Part shown: positions 39,527-52,099 of the stretch, one piece after another
Layout: the number at the start of each line of letters is the position of its first letter
Numbering within the stretch: the stretch's first letter is position 1
Source of the DNA: Geosiphon pyriformis
Taxonomy: Eukaryota > Glomeromycota > Glomeromycetes > Archaeosporales > Geosiphonaceae
Reading direction: 5' to 3'
Length of the DNA stretch: 64,000 nt
NCBI GenBank assembly: GCA_016748015.1
Contig: JAAOMT010000620.1
Location: 617,516-681,515, forward strand
The notes under the pieces: model-generated
Told to the model about the DNA's origin: nothing
The model's input: the letters and a program-made list of their open reading frames with translations, nothing else
Database searches by the model: none
Position numbers and translations under genes: made by a program

Positions 39527-40488
39527 CTAAACCAAAACACCAGAATACTGTGCTAAGGGATATTTCTTTTGGAGGGAGGGCCATTGAACAAGAAAGCGAT
39601 CCACGAATCTAATCAATAATAATCCCGACAAAGAAAGATTATGCACTCGAGCAAACGATTCGATATAAACCAAATGGGCCCATTTTATTCCCAAGATCTT
39701 GGAAATTTCATGATGTTAACATGGTTTTTTCATTATCGATAAGACGTGAAAATCAATCGGAAAGCCATTAAAAAAACATACTCTTGGAATATAAGAGATA
39801 ACACAAACAGGAATGCAACTTCCTGGCCCATTACATATGATCTGTTGTAGGCGAGCGATTTGAACAAGTTAGGATAATATAATTGTTAAAAATAACTTGA
39901 AAAAATTCCCAGCCCACCAGGTCTGGCAATTCTGTAAGGATTAGTGTTGAACAAGCCAACAAAGATTTGAGAACTGTAAATGGTGTTGATGACCAGGGTT
40001 GTCCGACTTCTCGGGCTCGTGGAATTTTTCTGATCATATACTTATACAGAAATCCATTATCCTATAGTTTAAAAATAAACAATTTATAGCTGCGAGTCTA
40101 TTTCACTCACATCAACATCTTCCACACTTGATTCTCGCCTTTCAAATCCATGAACGTTCTTCTCGCTCAGGTGATCAGTAACCGCTAAGATATAAAGTCG
40201 TGGCCAATATTTTTTCCTATCTAAACCTTCTAAAAGCTGAAACATTTCCATAGTGTGGCCTCCTTTAGAGTTAATTTGCGGTCAACAGGAAAATTCCTTA
40301 AGCGGTTTTTTTTTCTATTAGAAGTAAGGGAACATATCTGTCATACCCGAGCCCAGAACAATGCAGGTCTTGCATGGTGATTTTGCTTTGACCTTAGAGA
40401 AACGTCTTTTTTGACTGTTGGGCAAAACCTGAAAAACTCTGTAAAGAAGACAGAGAATTAGAAAAGAAATTATCAAGATAGTAAACAT
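39527..40488 (-). CDS. alg14: ALG14, membrane anchor subunit of UDP-GlcNAc transferase
   Basis: ALG14 anchors ALG13 to the ER membrane; the pair adds the second GlcNAc to the dolichol-linked N-glycan precursor. Five short exons on the minus strand: 40488-40347, 40262-40111, 40061-39918, 39841-39782, 39697-39527; 669 nt, 222 aa, all phases consistent. The N-terminus is one membrane helix (MFTILIISFLILCLLYRVF). The Rossmann start follows as CIVLGSGGHTMEMFQLL, then TDHLSEKNV, IPRAREVGQPW, and ICNGPGSCIPVCV, the conserved NGPG loop. After ILGIKWAHLVYIESFARV it ends DRFLVQWPSLQKKYP and YSGVLV. No single frame is longer than about 70 codons, so simple ORF scanning misses it. No ALG13 is in the window. 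Confidence 0.92.
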
Positions 40489-40698
40489 TATAATTGGCGA
40501 AATTAAAGCTGCGGTGGGTATTTTTGGTATTTCATCAATTCTTACCCAAGTTTAATTGGCACGTGCTACTTGACATACCTCCACAATACCCCACAAGAAT
40601 ACCCTTCTTTGTAATTATATAACAAGTTACTTTTTGAGTTGGTAACTGATTATTGTCAAATAAGTAATATACAATTTTTTCTCGCTTGGTCTATTTTC
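40489..40698. promoter_or_regulatory. Shared promoter region, ALG14 (-) and PTPS (+)
   Basis: The start codons diverge across 210 bp, so this short region must drive both genes. No distinctive element stands out. Confidence 0.5.
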
Positions 40699-41640
40699 AT
40701 GCCACCAATTGCCTACATTAGTAGAATAGAAAATTTCTCTGCTGCACATCGTTTACATTCCCCCTTGCTGACACTAAATCAGAACAAAGAGATTTACGGC
40801 AAATGTAACAGCGAAAACGGCCATGGACATAATTATAAAGGTAGGCCTTTTTTGTGCTCTATGTCTCTATGTTTTGCTCTTCTGATTCTTTGAACCTTTC
40901 AACTTTCTCATAAAGTGGAAGTTACGATACGCGGTCAGGTAAGTCAAAGGTTAAACATTAGACCTTACCTTATACTTTAATTTCTTTGTTTCCCAGTTAA
41001 AAAGAAATTGCTTCTCTTTCTCAGATTGATCCACAAACGGGTATGATAATTAATATGATGGATCTAAAAGAATTCATGAAGTTATCAATCATGGAGGTCC
41101 TAGATCATAAAAATCTGGTAAGAGATGACATAATATTGAAAATTAACAAGATATACAGGTCTTTACCTTCTTGATCTCGATTTGTTTTATTATTATGTAA
41201 AGGATCTCGATGTTCCTTATTTTCAAAAAAGACCTAGGTAACAAAAATAATCGATCTCATTTTACTAAAAGTAATTATCTAGTCACTAAAAGGAAAAAAC
41301 CCGAATTTTTTACTCAGCTTTTTAAATCTCTTAACTTTGAAATAGCACGACTGAAAACCTGGCCATCTTCATATGGCTTAATTTACGGAGGTTTCTGCCC
41401 CAGGAAAAAGCAAAATTGTATCAGGTTAAACTCCATGAAACTGAAAATAATTTTGTGGTGTTTCGTGGTGAAGGACTGGATAGTGGTGGGATTTTTGATG
41501 ATGTTGATAATGTTTATCAATTAAACGAATCCATCTCTGTTGTTGATATCCTTGATAATGCCAATTATGTAAGCAAACCTCAACATTTTTCCCAAGATTT
41601 TCAGACTAATGAAGCGCCGTATTTCTCTTCCAAAATTTAG
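40699..41640 (+). CDS. 6-pyruvoyl-tetrahydropterin synthase-like protein with C-terminal extension
   Basis: PTPS converts 7,8-dihydroneopterin triphosphate to 6-pyruvoyl-tetrahydropterin, the second step toward tetrahydrobiopterin. Five exons: 40699-40840, 40916-40938, 41025-41117, 41203-41237, 41346-41640; 588 nt, 195 aa. Zinc ligands are His17 (FSAAHRLH) and His42 and His44 (NGHGHNY). The likely catalytic Cys36 lies in GKCNSENGHGH. GMIINMMDLKEFM, LDHKNLDLDVPYF and the STTENLAVFIW block complete the fold, with HETENNFVVF the final strand. The family is usually about 140-145 aa; roughly 50 extra residues after this form an acidic, low-complexity tail. Exon 2 is only 23 nt. Confidence 0.9.
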
Positions 41641-43902
41641 TTATCTAGTCAACATTTTAAAGACTGTCGATCTGTTTTCTGACCATCTTTCCAACAAATA
41701 AGTAGAGGTCGAATGATGACCCAATTACAAAGAGTAGCAAAACAAAGAAGATATGGGTCTCCTTATATTTGGGAACTATTCAACTATAGAACTGAGAGTT
41801 TTTTTGTCCAGCGAGCTTTCCACTAGACATAGCATTTTAAATCCCCTGAGCGATACATTTTCTCTATTTAGCAAGCGTCCTTTAAACAGGTAAGATATCA
41901 TCTCATTCATATCTTTCATATCCTTAAAATCACGTTGGTAGTAAGGACAATGATCTTTGCTATTAGGACTGATTTCCTCAAAAGTAAAAATACTTCCTCT
42001 TAAGTCGGATACTCGAGATTTAAGTATTCGTTGTGAATGGGATTTAACTTTATCAAAGTACTATTTTCCAATGCTGGATCTTTTTACTATAGTGATCACA
42101 TGATTGATGAAATCGAAGTTGTTATTACATTTTATTATTCATTAATTACAAATAAAATTAAATAGTAATATTATTTGTGTTTTATTTTTTTCTATCATAA
42201 ATATTTTTTATTTGTCGTAATATCCATATTTATTTTATGTAAATATTTGGAATGTTACAAAAATATAAAATTTTGAATTCCAGAAAAGGTCAATGATTTT
42301 TTTCGGTTTTTTTGTTCATTTTCCCAACAGATAATGGAAAACAAAAAAGACCAATTTTATGTACCAACAAGTTTTTGAACATTAATTGTACCTGTTTGAG
42401 GACTGCGAGAAAGCTCTGCCACGCTTGTAAGTAGAGAATTAATATTTGTAAGAAATCGCAGGATCAATAAAGATTGCAGGATCAATAGAGATTGTATGAG
42501 CAAAGCCATCCGCTTGGGTTTCATGGAGCTGTTTTTGCGTTTCGTATACCCAGGCAAACTAGTTTTGGGATAACCTCTTTTTTTCGAAATGAGGAGGCCA
42601 CAAACAATGCTTATCATTATCCAGAATGGTGGTAGGCTTATAACGATGTGTAATAAGCATTGAAGAATTATGGAGATAGGTAACGTAAAAACAGTTCCAT
42701 GTGGATTTCGAAAGTTTCTGTACACGAATTGTCATTATCTGTCGCACATCATTCGAGATCGAAATTATAGTGTGTTGATAGAACTTGACAATTTGCATTA
42801 CGCCTAATTACTTCTTCCCTAATGCTTTATCAATTGCCTCGTCGATTATATTCGCGGATGCTTTGCCGTGCACACTCGGAAGCAATATACAACAGTTCAC
42901 ATAAACTTGCGCTTGCCCCATACTGCAGCTTTTTCGGGTTTCTCATCTTCGTGTTCATTAGCATCTTTTCCTGCCCGGATATCTTAAGTTTATCTTTGAC
43001 AGATTGAGGCCTGTTGTAATGAACCAATATGGAATTTTTGGTATAAAAGTGACGATATTCAGTAGACAATAATATTATAAGCAGATCTCGTCAAGCCCAA
43101 CCACCACTTCAAAAGCTGCTCTTGGGATGGTTCGGATACACCCTGATTAATAGTGTACAGTTGAGATTATCTTCCATCTTTTGACGTTCGTGACGAGCTG
43201 CTGTCGCTTTTCCCTTGTTCTGACGCTCTCTTAGATGGCAGGTAGACCTCATTCCCTGCATGTGGCAGATAAAGACTGTGTTGATGGCAAAAATGTCTTT
43301 AAGAGTTCATGGTCGTTGGAGGTCGCATCCTCGAATGGAGCCACGAGTTTTGCAGAATGGAGGAAAGAGATGTATTGCCAGAGGTCGAAAGCAAATCGCA
43401 CCACAATTTTAAAAAGATTCCGCAGCTTGTTCGTTCCAATAGAGTCTTAAGTCCCGCTCGTTTGAAATTGACGCGTTAAGTTAGTTCGAAAGCATACATC
43501 CAGAACAGTTGCACTTCAGTTGTAGGAAGACGCAGTTCCTCAACGAGAACGCAGCTCAGTAAAGTGCAACGACCGACCTTACGCCAGAAGTGGCTATTAC
43601 TCACTTCAGTAAGACGAGGACGCAGCTCGCTATACGTCGGTCCCTGGATGTTTACCTCATACTACAATAATTACAAGTTATCTTACCTTCCATCTCCACA
43701 AGATGTACTTGGGTTGGGTGGTCCTTTGGAAACAATGATTGCAAAATCTCTTTGAATAAGGGATTGATGCTGTGACCCGATATCGCTGGAGTTTGTAGGT
43801 TGAGAAGTCGAGGAGTTGCTTTCATCGCTCGAGATCCTCCCTTTGCTTTGTACCAGAGACACGGGCATAGACGTGGCCTTTCTTGGTAGCAGAAGAGAAA
43901 AG
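41641..43902. other. Unassigned region between PTPS and SAC1, with possible minus-strand exons
   Basis: No gene could be built. The minus strand has protein-like frames: 43868-43683 (serine/threonine-rich, ending at a good donor GGAAG/GTAAG), 43069-42830, and 42725-42357 with two hydrophobic segments (VFTLPISIILQCLLHIVI; LLIQSLLILQSLLILRF). Splicing between them is not resolved. 43511-43640 contains two diverged copies of a short block ('cacttcagt...acgcagctc') in tandem. It may be one intron-rich unknown gene divergent from SAC1 or a set of remnants. Confidence 0.3.
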
Positions 43903-46900
43903 ATGAGGTATTTTATTTTCGCGATTTTTGAACCTGATAAACATTACTAAGCCAACTGATTACTATTTTTATTTGATTGGCATTAAGCAAATCTTTTTAT
44001 AGGTCATACTTTTCTTCCTTAATTTTAACCACTTAGAGTGTAAAATGGTTCATGAATCTTTGACCTTGTAGGTTTCGTTTGCGAGTGAAATCTTTAGGCG
44101 TATCCGAGCAAATAGTGCCAAACAAGAACTTCTATGTAATATTTTTGTTTTTGTTAATGTTGATTAGATGCATCAGCAACGAAATCTATACCTTTATTCC
44201 GTCTTTTCTGGACCCTTCAGCCCCTTCTCACAATTTGATTGTCAACCGTGACACTGGGCTTTTTAAGCTTGACAATGCTGGCATGTTTCGAATCGCTATT
44301 ATTTTGTTTTCGAATACTCTTCATTACTATATTTTAACTTTAAAAATAATGTAAAATAAAGTACCTGAGCCTTCCTCACCAATCGTTCAAGTTGAAACTC
44401 TGACCGTGTATGGTATATACGGAGTCATAAAATTAATTGCTGGTATGTTGCTAGGATTTTGTGACCCTGAGTTTCAATAAAATTATAACTCCTTATTTTG
44501 TGGAAATAAACAAATTAAGGTGATTACTTGCTCGTGATTACTGAACGGGAACGTATCGGTAGATTGGGAAGTCATGATATTTTTATAGTAAAAAAAATCA
44601 GAGTACTTCCAATTCCCCGAGGTCAATCTCATCTCAATATCGCACAAGTATTATAAAGAAATTTTAACTTCATAAAACTTTGATTATTTTCTTCGATTTG
44701 GTTGGAATCTTAATATTTTGGTTCAATTTGATTTCAGGCACAAGATGAAGTCCGGTATATAAAGTTGATTGAGAATCAGCTCACATCTGGCTTATATTAT
44801 TTTTCCTACACCTATGATTTGACCCATACTGCTCAAAGACGAGCACAATTCAGGGATAAGGAAGAAAAACCTCTGTGGGAGAGAGTAAGATAATAGAGGA
44901 ACCATATTTCATAGAATTAATTGCTTAGAATTGAAGATACCAATCTTTTTATTTTTATCGATAGGCTGATGACCGATTTTTCTGGAATCGCTATGTTCAA
45001 TCAAAATTAATCGACCTTAGTCTTAATAATTATCAGGGTGTAAGTTATTTATACAAAAGCTCTAATTTAACTACTCATTTCTCGTATTAATTTGCGTTTT
45101 GGACGTTGATTTTAGATGAGCGATTATATTCTTCCCGTAATTTCTGGGTGTACGTACCAATATTTCTTCATTACCCTTAAGTATTTTTTCATTCATTGAC
45201 CTGATTCATTCATATTTTTAGTTGTTAAAATAATCCCGACTCGACTCAGCGACACGCCAATAGTGTTTAGCCTTATATCTCGTCGAAGCAGATTCCGTGT
45301 AGGCATGTATAAGTAACTAAAAGTCGATCAATCTATTTACTCTTGGAGAAAATAATATAATCAATTTATAATGACAGGTACTCGTTTCTTTTCACGTGGT
45401 ATTGATGAACACGGAAATGTTTCAAACTTTAACGAGACAGAACAACTAGTTTTATTGGACTCTTCTCAACATGGACAAATTCAGCTTTCATATGTTCAAA
45501 CGCGGGGTTCAGTTCCCATTTACTGGAGGCAAATCAGTAATTTGAAGTATACACCTAAATTACAACTCCTGGACCTCCCAAATACTGTACGTATTTGTAA
45601 AAAAAAAGCTGACATTTTCTTGGTATAAATTGTCTCCCATCTTTTTTCTTCCGTAGATTGAGGCATTTCGTCGACATTTTGACGAGCAAATTAGAATATA
45701 CGGTAATCAGATTTTGATTAATCTTGTCAACAAAAAAGGATATGAGTATCCAATTGGCGAGGCTTATGAGAAAGCTGTCAAACAGCTGAACGATCCTCGA
45801 CTGCATTACGTACATTTTGATTTTCATCATGAATGTCGTAAAATGCGATGGGACAGAATTCAGATTCTTATAGATACAATTAAAGAAGATTTAGCTGAAC
45901 AAGGGTATGTTTAATACCTTGAATTTTTGCTTAATTCCAATAACTGAAAGGTTTCTCATGAAATTCAGGTATTTCTTCATGGAACAATCTGACTCTACCT
46001 TCTATATCCGAACACAAACGTCTATTGTGCGCACCAACTGTATGGATTGCTTGGATCGTACTAATGTTGTGCAATCGGCTTTGGCTAAATGGATTTTGAC
46101 CCAACAATTGAGAGAGGTTGGGTTACTAAGTGATAGTCAACTAGTGGACGAGCTTACAGAATTCATGAGTTTGTTCAGAAATGGTATATGCCTTAACCTT
46201 TATCAATATATTTAACTTAAGTGTAAGGAAATATTTATCCTATTATTATCACTTTTTGGTTTAGTTTGGGCTGACAACGCGGATGCGGTCAGCCTTGCAT
46301 ATTCTGGTACTGGTGCCCTTAAGACCGATTATACTCGGTAAGCTTAAAGGTTGGTTAATTCTCATGTTGAAGGTTTTTTTCTCACAATTAAATTTTTTTA
46401 TTCCCTAGCACTGGTACAAGGAGTAAAATCGGTGCTATTCAGGACTTTCACAACTCTTACATTAGATATTTAAAAGGCAATTTCACGGATGGAGCTCGAC
46501 AGGTATAATTTATTACTATTATTCCCTTTTCCCTCATTAACATGCAAAATCAACCATCCTATTTTCTTATTTCAAGGACGCCTACGACCTAATATTAGGA
46601 AACTACAAAATACTTCCCCTATCTACACTTTCACCATTTGCTGATATAAGGCCCAACAATGTCAAAGCTGTGAGTTGTATTTCTTTAGAAAATCTATATT
46701 AACCAATGAGATCTATTTGCTAATTTTATTACTCACGTTTGTAGCTTCCACAGGCAATATTAATCGCCCTTTTCTTGCTTATAGCAACATTATTGGTTCC
46801 TCGCTCAGATGGTAATAAGATTATAAATTTTTTATATTGTTTTTGTAATTTAAAAGTGGCTAAAGATTTTCTCTTTTAGAATATCCCAACCTAACTAGGA

Positions 46901-47118
46901 TCATTTTCTGGGGCATCATTTTTTGCATCATTTTATTAATTCAATATGCTTTTGAGCATGGTACAGAATTCGTAAATTGGCCAAATCTCGTGCCACTGGA
47001 GTCTCGGTATCACGAAAAGCATGTTACGAATACCAGTTCACATAAGTCTTTGCACAGTCGACGAAAAAGTGAGTTAGTAGAATATGGTGAAAAAATTGAG
47101 TTGCAAAAACTTGATTAG
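43903..47118 (+). CDS. sac1: SAC1-type phosphoinositide phosphatase
   Basis: Sac1 removes phosphate from PI4P at ER and Golgi membranes. Exons from 44362 onward are firm: 44362-44442, 44520-44647, 44738-44884, 44965-45039, 45116-45149, 45222-45302, 45378-45586, 45657-45904, 45969-46183, 46265-46337, 46409-46502, 46577-46669, 46745-46811, 46880-47118. The 5' end (43903-43907, 44072-44107, 44178-44281) is a proposal that keeps frame: 5-nt first exon and a weak GC donor at 44108. Total 1929 nt, 642 aa. The Sac domain carries GTRFFSRGIDEHGNVSNF and the catalytic CMDCLDR (Cys407, Arg413) within RTNCMDCLDRTN. Two C-terminal membrane helices follow (AILIALFLLIATLLV; IIFWGIIFCIILLIQY). The introns after 44281 and 45302 read in frame only with GCATGT donors. 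Confidence 0.92.
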
Positions 47119-47574
47119 AGAAATTTAGAATTTTGTATATAATCAACGAAAGTTTCCCTCACGCAAATTATAGCTCCTAATCATGATGAATAAAACATAG
47201 TGTGACTGTCCTAGAGTTGTAATTAGTCTTGATTAGTTTCGATCAGTGCTGCAAGGTTGCCACACGTGTCCAGCAAAGTGTCATTATGACCCAATTTGGC
47301 ATTTCATTAGCAGTAACAGCTAATATCTTCACTTGGCAAATAAGATGATGATCCACAGTCAATATCATATCAATTATTGAATTCTGATCGGTGAAGCTTC
47401 TCTTGCGTGTTTAGTTGACTATTATCTTTTGAAATGCTTTATTAATCTTCCAAATGGTTTTTGATGATATAATCCTTTTGAACATTCAACCCAGGTTTCC
47501 TGTTCACTTTATTTACCGAAATCTGTGCCTTTAAAAATAAATATTATCAATTTTTCCAAAACAATTCAATTAAA
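47119..47574. promoter_or_regulatory. Intergenic region SAC1 to ADP1
   Basis: 456 bp with no frame of interest. It holds the SAC1 3' UTR and ADP1 promoter; AATAAATATTATC just before the ADP1 start is AT-rich like every leader here. Confidence 0.3.
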
Positions 47575-50500
47575 ATGTGTTGTACGTTTTTTCAAAACTT
47601 ATTATTTGTATTAATCACCATTTTGGTGTTTACGGGAGGCAAAACTGAAGCAGCATCGAAACAATATGTCACCTCTGATTCTCTTATATCACCGCGAGCC
47701 TTACATCTCCCACGAGAATTAAGGACTTTTGACAAGAACGTTCCCGAAGATTGTCCCCCTTGTTTTGACTGTCACTTGTCAATATTTGAATGTCTGCACT
47801 TTGCCAACTGTAGTGACTATGATGGAAAGTGCAAGTGCCCACCAGGGTTTGGTGGAGAAGATTGCTCAAAGCCCCGTAAGTTGGAATATATATTTAGAAT
47901 CTTTGATATCAATCATTCGCCTAAACCAAAATTTGGAGGGGGAGGAACGATTAAGGGGTGACCTTCGATATCACGCGTTTTTAGGATCGAGCTTAATCTA
48001 ACTCGAAAAATTATATATAGCGCGCAAGCTCAAATTCATTTTTCATAAAACAATTAATAGTCTGTAATTCTTTGGCCGATGGACCAAATCGACACCCTAG
48101 AGAAGATGGCCAATTATGTCAGTGCTCAGAAGGATGGAGTGGTCTAAATTGCAATGGTAAATCTCGGTTAATATTTCAAGTTTCTCATGTATAAAATTGT
48201 TTGCTAAATCTGTGATGATTATTACTATAGTTTGCACCGCCAATTCTGCATGTGATCCTCTTGTGGCCACAGGTATGAATGGTACCTGCTACAAAGGTGG
48301 ACTGACGGTGAACGAAAACTTCCAAATTTGTGATGTGACAAGTAGGTAATTTTTAGAGCGTGTATTTACAAATTAGAACAAATTAATTAATACATGATGT
48401 CCTTGCCTTATTTTCTACTAGATCGAAAGATTCTCGATATGCTTCCTGAACAGCCCCCTCAAGTTACTTTCTCTTGCAATCGTCCTGACGCAACATGCGA
48501 TTTTCAATGTAAATATTTTAACCATTTTGCTCAACTTATCTTCTTTGTTTAATGTAATATTTATTATAATTATTTAGTTTGGATTAATAGAACCGAATCA
48601 TTTTACTGTCACTTGGATGAATGCTCCTTTGAGCGTGAGATAACCTATGAAAAAAATATCACACAATATGACTGCAAAAACATCAAATGTAGATGCAAAG
48701 AAGGAGAAATGTTATGCGGGAAAGATAATTCTATTGGTATTCAATTTTTATCCAAGACTTTTGAAATTTAACATGACATCTCGATAAGGTTAATCTAAAA
48801 AGTTGAAAATTCATCTTTTTTAACTTCTTGGCAAATTAGATCTTACTGAGTGGCTGGTCGAGGAAATAAAGGGACCAGGAGCATTTAAATGTTATAATTC
48901 AAATGATTGCCGGTTTTCTGGCAAGTTGATTGTATTGAATCTTCAAAACACTCTTTGAACAGTAGGGCTTACAACTTAAAATTTATTCATGCCATTCCCT
49001 TCGATCATTTTCTAATTTAGAGCCAGCTATGAATGAGCTCATTCAATCGATATTTGGAGATCAATATATTACACTTGATTGTGACAGTGGGGAATGCTTG
49101 CATTATACCCAAGTACCTGGATTTGTGGTATGTCTGTTTAATTTTTTAATATCGAGTCCGATCATTTTATAATAATTTCCTTCAATCTCAAACAGAGACC
49201 AACCAAACCAGATAATACCAAGATGATCATCGCATCAGTCATCGCCGTCCTAGCTTTCGTTTTAGGGATTTTTGGAGGTAATAATTCTCTTTATCAATAT
49301 GGATGAAAATTATTTCATTTCTAGTGAATAAACATCATTCTGTAATACAGGCGTCTTTCATTTATCTCACAATTGGAAGACATCAGGCGATTATAATTCT
49401 ATAAGACTACCCGATGATGAGGCTGGGAAGCTTATGACCGACCACATACCAGCTAAACTTTTGTTTCAGAATGTCAGTTATTCTGTTAGCGAGAAACAAG
49501 TTCTTGATTCTGTTCATGGGGTTGTGAGGCCTGGTGAAATAATGGCAATAATGGGGGCTTCCGGAGCTGGTAAAACCAGTTTTTTGGACATTTTAGCTCG
49601 GAAAAATAAAGCAGGAACAATTAGTGGAGATATATATGTAAACGGATGCGTAATAAATGATGAGGAGTTTAAGAATGTCGTAGGGTATGTATTTCTTACT
49701 TAGGTCGAAATTAAAGTTCAAAGCTAAGAATTTACTATTTCTTCTTTCTCGGTATTAGTTATGTTGATCAAGAAGATCATCTGTTGCCAACTCTTACTGT
49801 TTATGAGACAATCTTATATTCGGCATTGCTTAGATTGCCACGCAAAATGTCTTTAGCAGCTAAAAAGTTTAGAGTAATGGAGACGATGAGTGAACTAGGC
49901 ATTCTTGAAATAAAAGATTCCAAAATTGGAGATGCTGGTAACCAAGCATCAAAAAATTTATTGAAATATTTGTAAATATTAATTAATCCGTTGATAATAG
50001 GTACTCGATCCATATCTGGCGGAGAAAAACGGCGTGTCTCTATAGCTTGCGAATTAGTTACTTCTCCCTCTATTCTCTTCCTCGATGAACCAACCTCAGG
50101 GCTCGATTCGTACAATGCCTACAATGTGGTGGAGTGTCTTGTGACTTTGGCAAGAAATTATAATCGTACGGTTGTATGTACTATTCATCAACCTAGAAGT
50201 AATATTTTTGCATTATTCGATCAATTGATCTTGCTCGCTGAGGGTCATATGGTTTATTCTGGAGAAGCAAGCAAGTGCCAGGAATATTTCGAGAGCATTG
50301 GTCATAAATGTCCACCTGGATTTAATATTGCAGACTACCTTGGTAGGTAAAATTGCCTCTCAAATGACTGGGCAATTTGCAATTAAATTTAAATATTTCA
50401 AATCAAACTTACGATTTAAACAAATTTAGTTGATTTGACTATGTACGCCATCAAACCTCGTGATGAATCCATTGACCAATCTGACCTTGCTGAGGGGCGA

Positions 50501-52099
50501 TCAACTGCTATCTCCTCGGACATTAACTCAAATGCAGCACTAAATTCTGAGCGTTTATCTACAACTGACCGGCCGACATTACGCAACCGTGCCTCAATCC
50601 ATGACATTCAGGATCTTCAACTCTATACCCCGCATCGACCATCTGAAGAAAATATTCCTGAAACTAACTCCCTTTTTGAATTGAACAATCGTAACAGATT
50701 ATTACGAGAAAACCAAGGTGATATTGGTCTTGAAATTGAAAGTGAGAGTATGAGTGAACATTTAAAAATGTTGATCAAGAGCTATCGAAGAAGTCTTCTC
50801 GCTTTAGGAGTAAAAGATGAAATCAATCGTTCATTAAGGTATTTAATAAAAAATTTAATGAAGTTTTGTTTATGCATTAGCTAAATATCTTTTTTAAATA
50901 TTCAGCGATGCAAATGGAACTGACTATACATCCACTCAAGAATTAAGTTCGGTCAGTTCCCACCGACGTGCCTCTTGGTTTACCCAATTTCGTATATTAT
51001 CTGATCGCACATTCAAGAATTTATATAGAAATCCAATGCTAATGTTGACACATTATTGCATTAGTGTATACTTAGCACGCAAGTATTTACATGTCTCAAA
51101 AGCGTCAATTATCGAGTTGATGATTTTTCTTATTCATTTTTTTTAATTTTATAGTACTTTGTGGAGCATTATACTATAATGTCACCAATGATATTGCTGG
51201 TTTCCAAAACCGAATGGGGGTGCTTTTCTTTATGTGTGCTCTTTTTGGATTCGGCTGCTTAAGCTCTATACATATTTTTGCTTCTGAAAGAATTTTGTTC
51301 GTAAAGGAAAGGGCTAATGGCTATTATGCCCCAATCACATATTTCGCCTCCAAGGTTAGTTATCTTTAAGATGAGTTGATGTGACGTTTTTCTCCTATCT
51401 AAAAAAAATTGAATTAAACCAGGTCATTTTCGATATCATACCTCTACGTGTTGTTCCACCCATATTAATGGGAGTTATCATTTACCATATGGTTGGACTT
51501 GTTAATGGTACCAGTGAATTCCTCAAATTCATACTGGTATTGGTATTGTTCAACCTCACGGCGGCCAGCATCTGTTTGTGCATCGGTATAGTTTTCAAGC
51601 AAGTTGGGGTGGCCAGCTTACTAAGCAGTCTAATTATGCTATTCAGCATGTTGTTTGGGGGGCTATTTCTCAACAAAGGTATGTGGTCGTTTTTATTTGC
51701 GTATCAGAATTTTAATAAATAATCTAAATATTTTCTTTTTTGTTTAGAATCGATTCCCCACTATTTAGCGTGGTTAAAACACCTCTCCTTTTTTAACTAT
51801 GCGTTCGAAGCCTTGCTTGTTAACGAAGTGGTCTATTTGCAGCTTACCGAACAGAAATTTGGGCTTTCAATTGATGTATGTTTAATAAAATATCTCTGGA
51901 ATACACTTTTTTTCAGCATAATTGCCTTATCCAATTATCTTTTGAATTTTCTTAGGTCCCTGGTGCAACGATATTAACCACATTTGGATTCGATGCCTCT
52001 GCGTATTGGAGGGATGTTATAAAACTGGCAACTCTGTTTGCTTCGTTCATCTTGCTCTCGTTTCTTTTCTTGCAGTTCTTTGTTAAAGAGAAGCGTTGA
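47575..52099 (+). CDS. adp1: ABCG-family transporter, ADP1 type, with cysteine-rich luminal domain
   Basis: Half-size ABC transporter of the White/ABCG class; the yeast homologue Adp1 has an unknown substrate. Seventeen exons: 47575-47875, 48061-48156, 48231-48341, 48422-48508, 48578-48736, 48840-48920, 49021-49127, 49196-49277, 49351-49684, 49759-49937, 50001-50342, 50430-50838, 50906-51078, 51155-51354, 51423-51678, 51748-51875, 51956-52099; 3189 nt, 1062 aa (yeast 1049). There is a signal peptide, EGF-like modules ([24 protein letters not shown]), other Cys-rich segments, then a membrane helix near 322-342. The nucleotide-binding domain has Walker A GASGAGKT at 410-417, signature SGGEKRR, Walker [13 protein letters not shown] and TIHQPRS. 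A Ser-rich linker leads to the C-terminal membrane domain. Two introns use GCAAGT donors. Confidence 0.93.

Noticed and set aside
49801-50607. Minus frames across the ABC transporter nucleotide-binding domain
   Set aside because: Shadows of exons 10-12 of ADP1.
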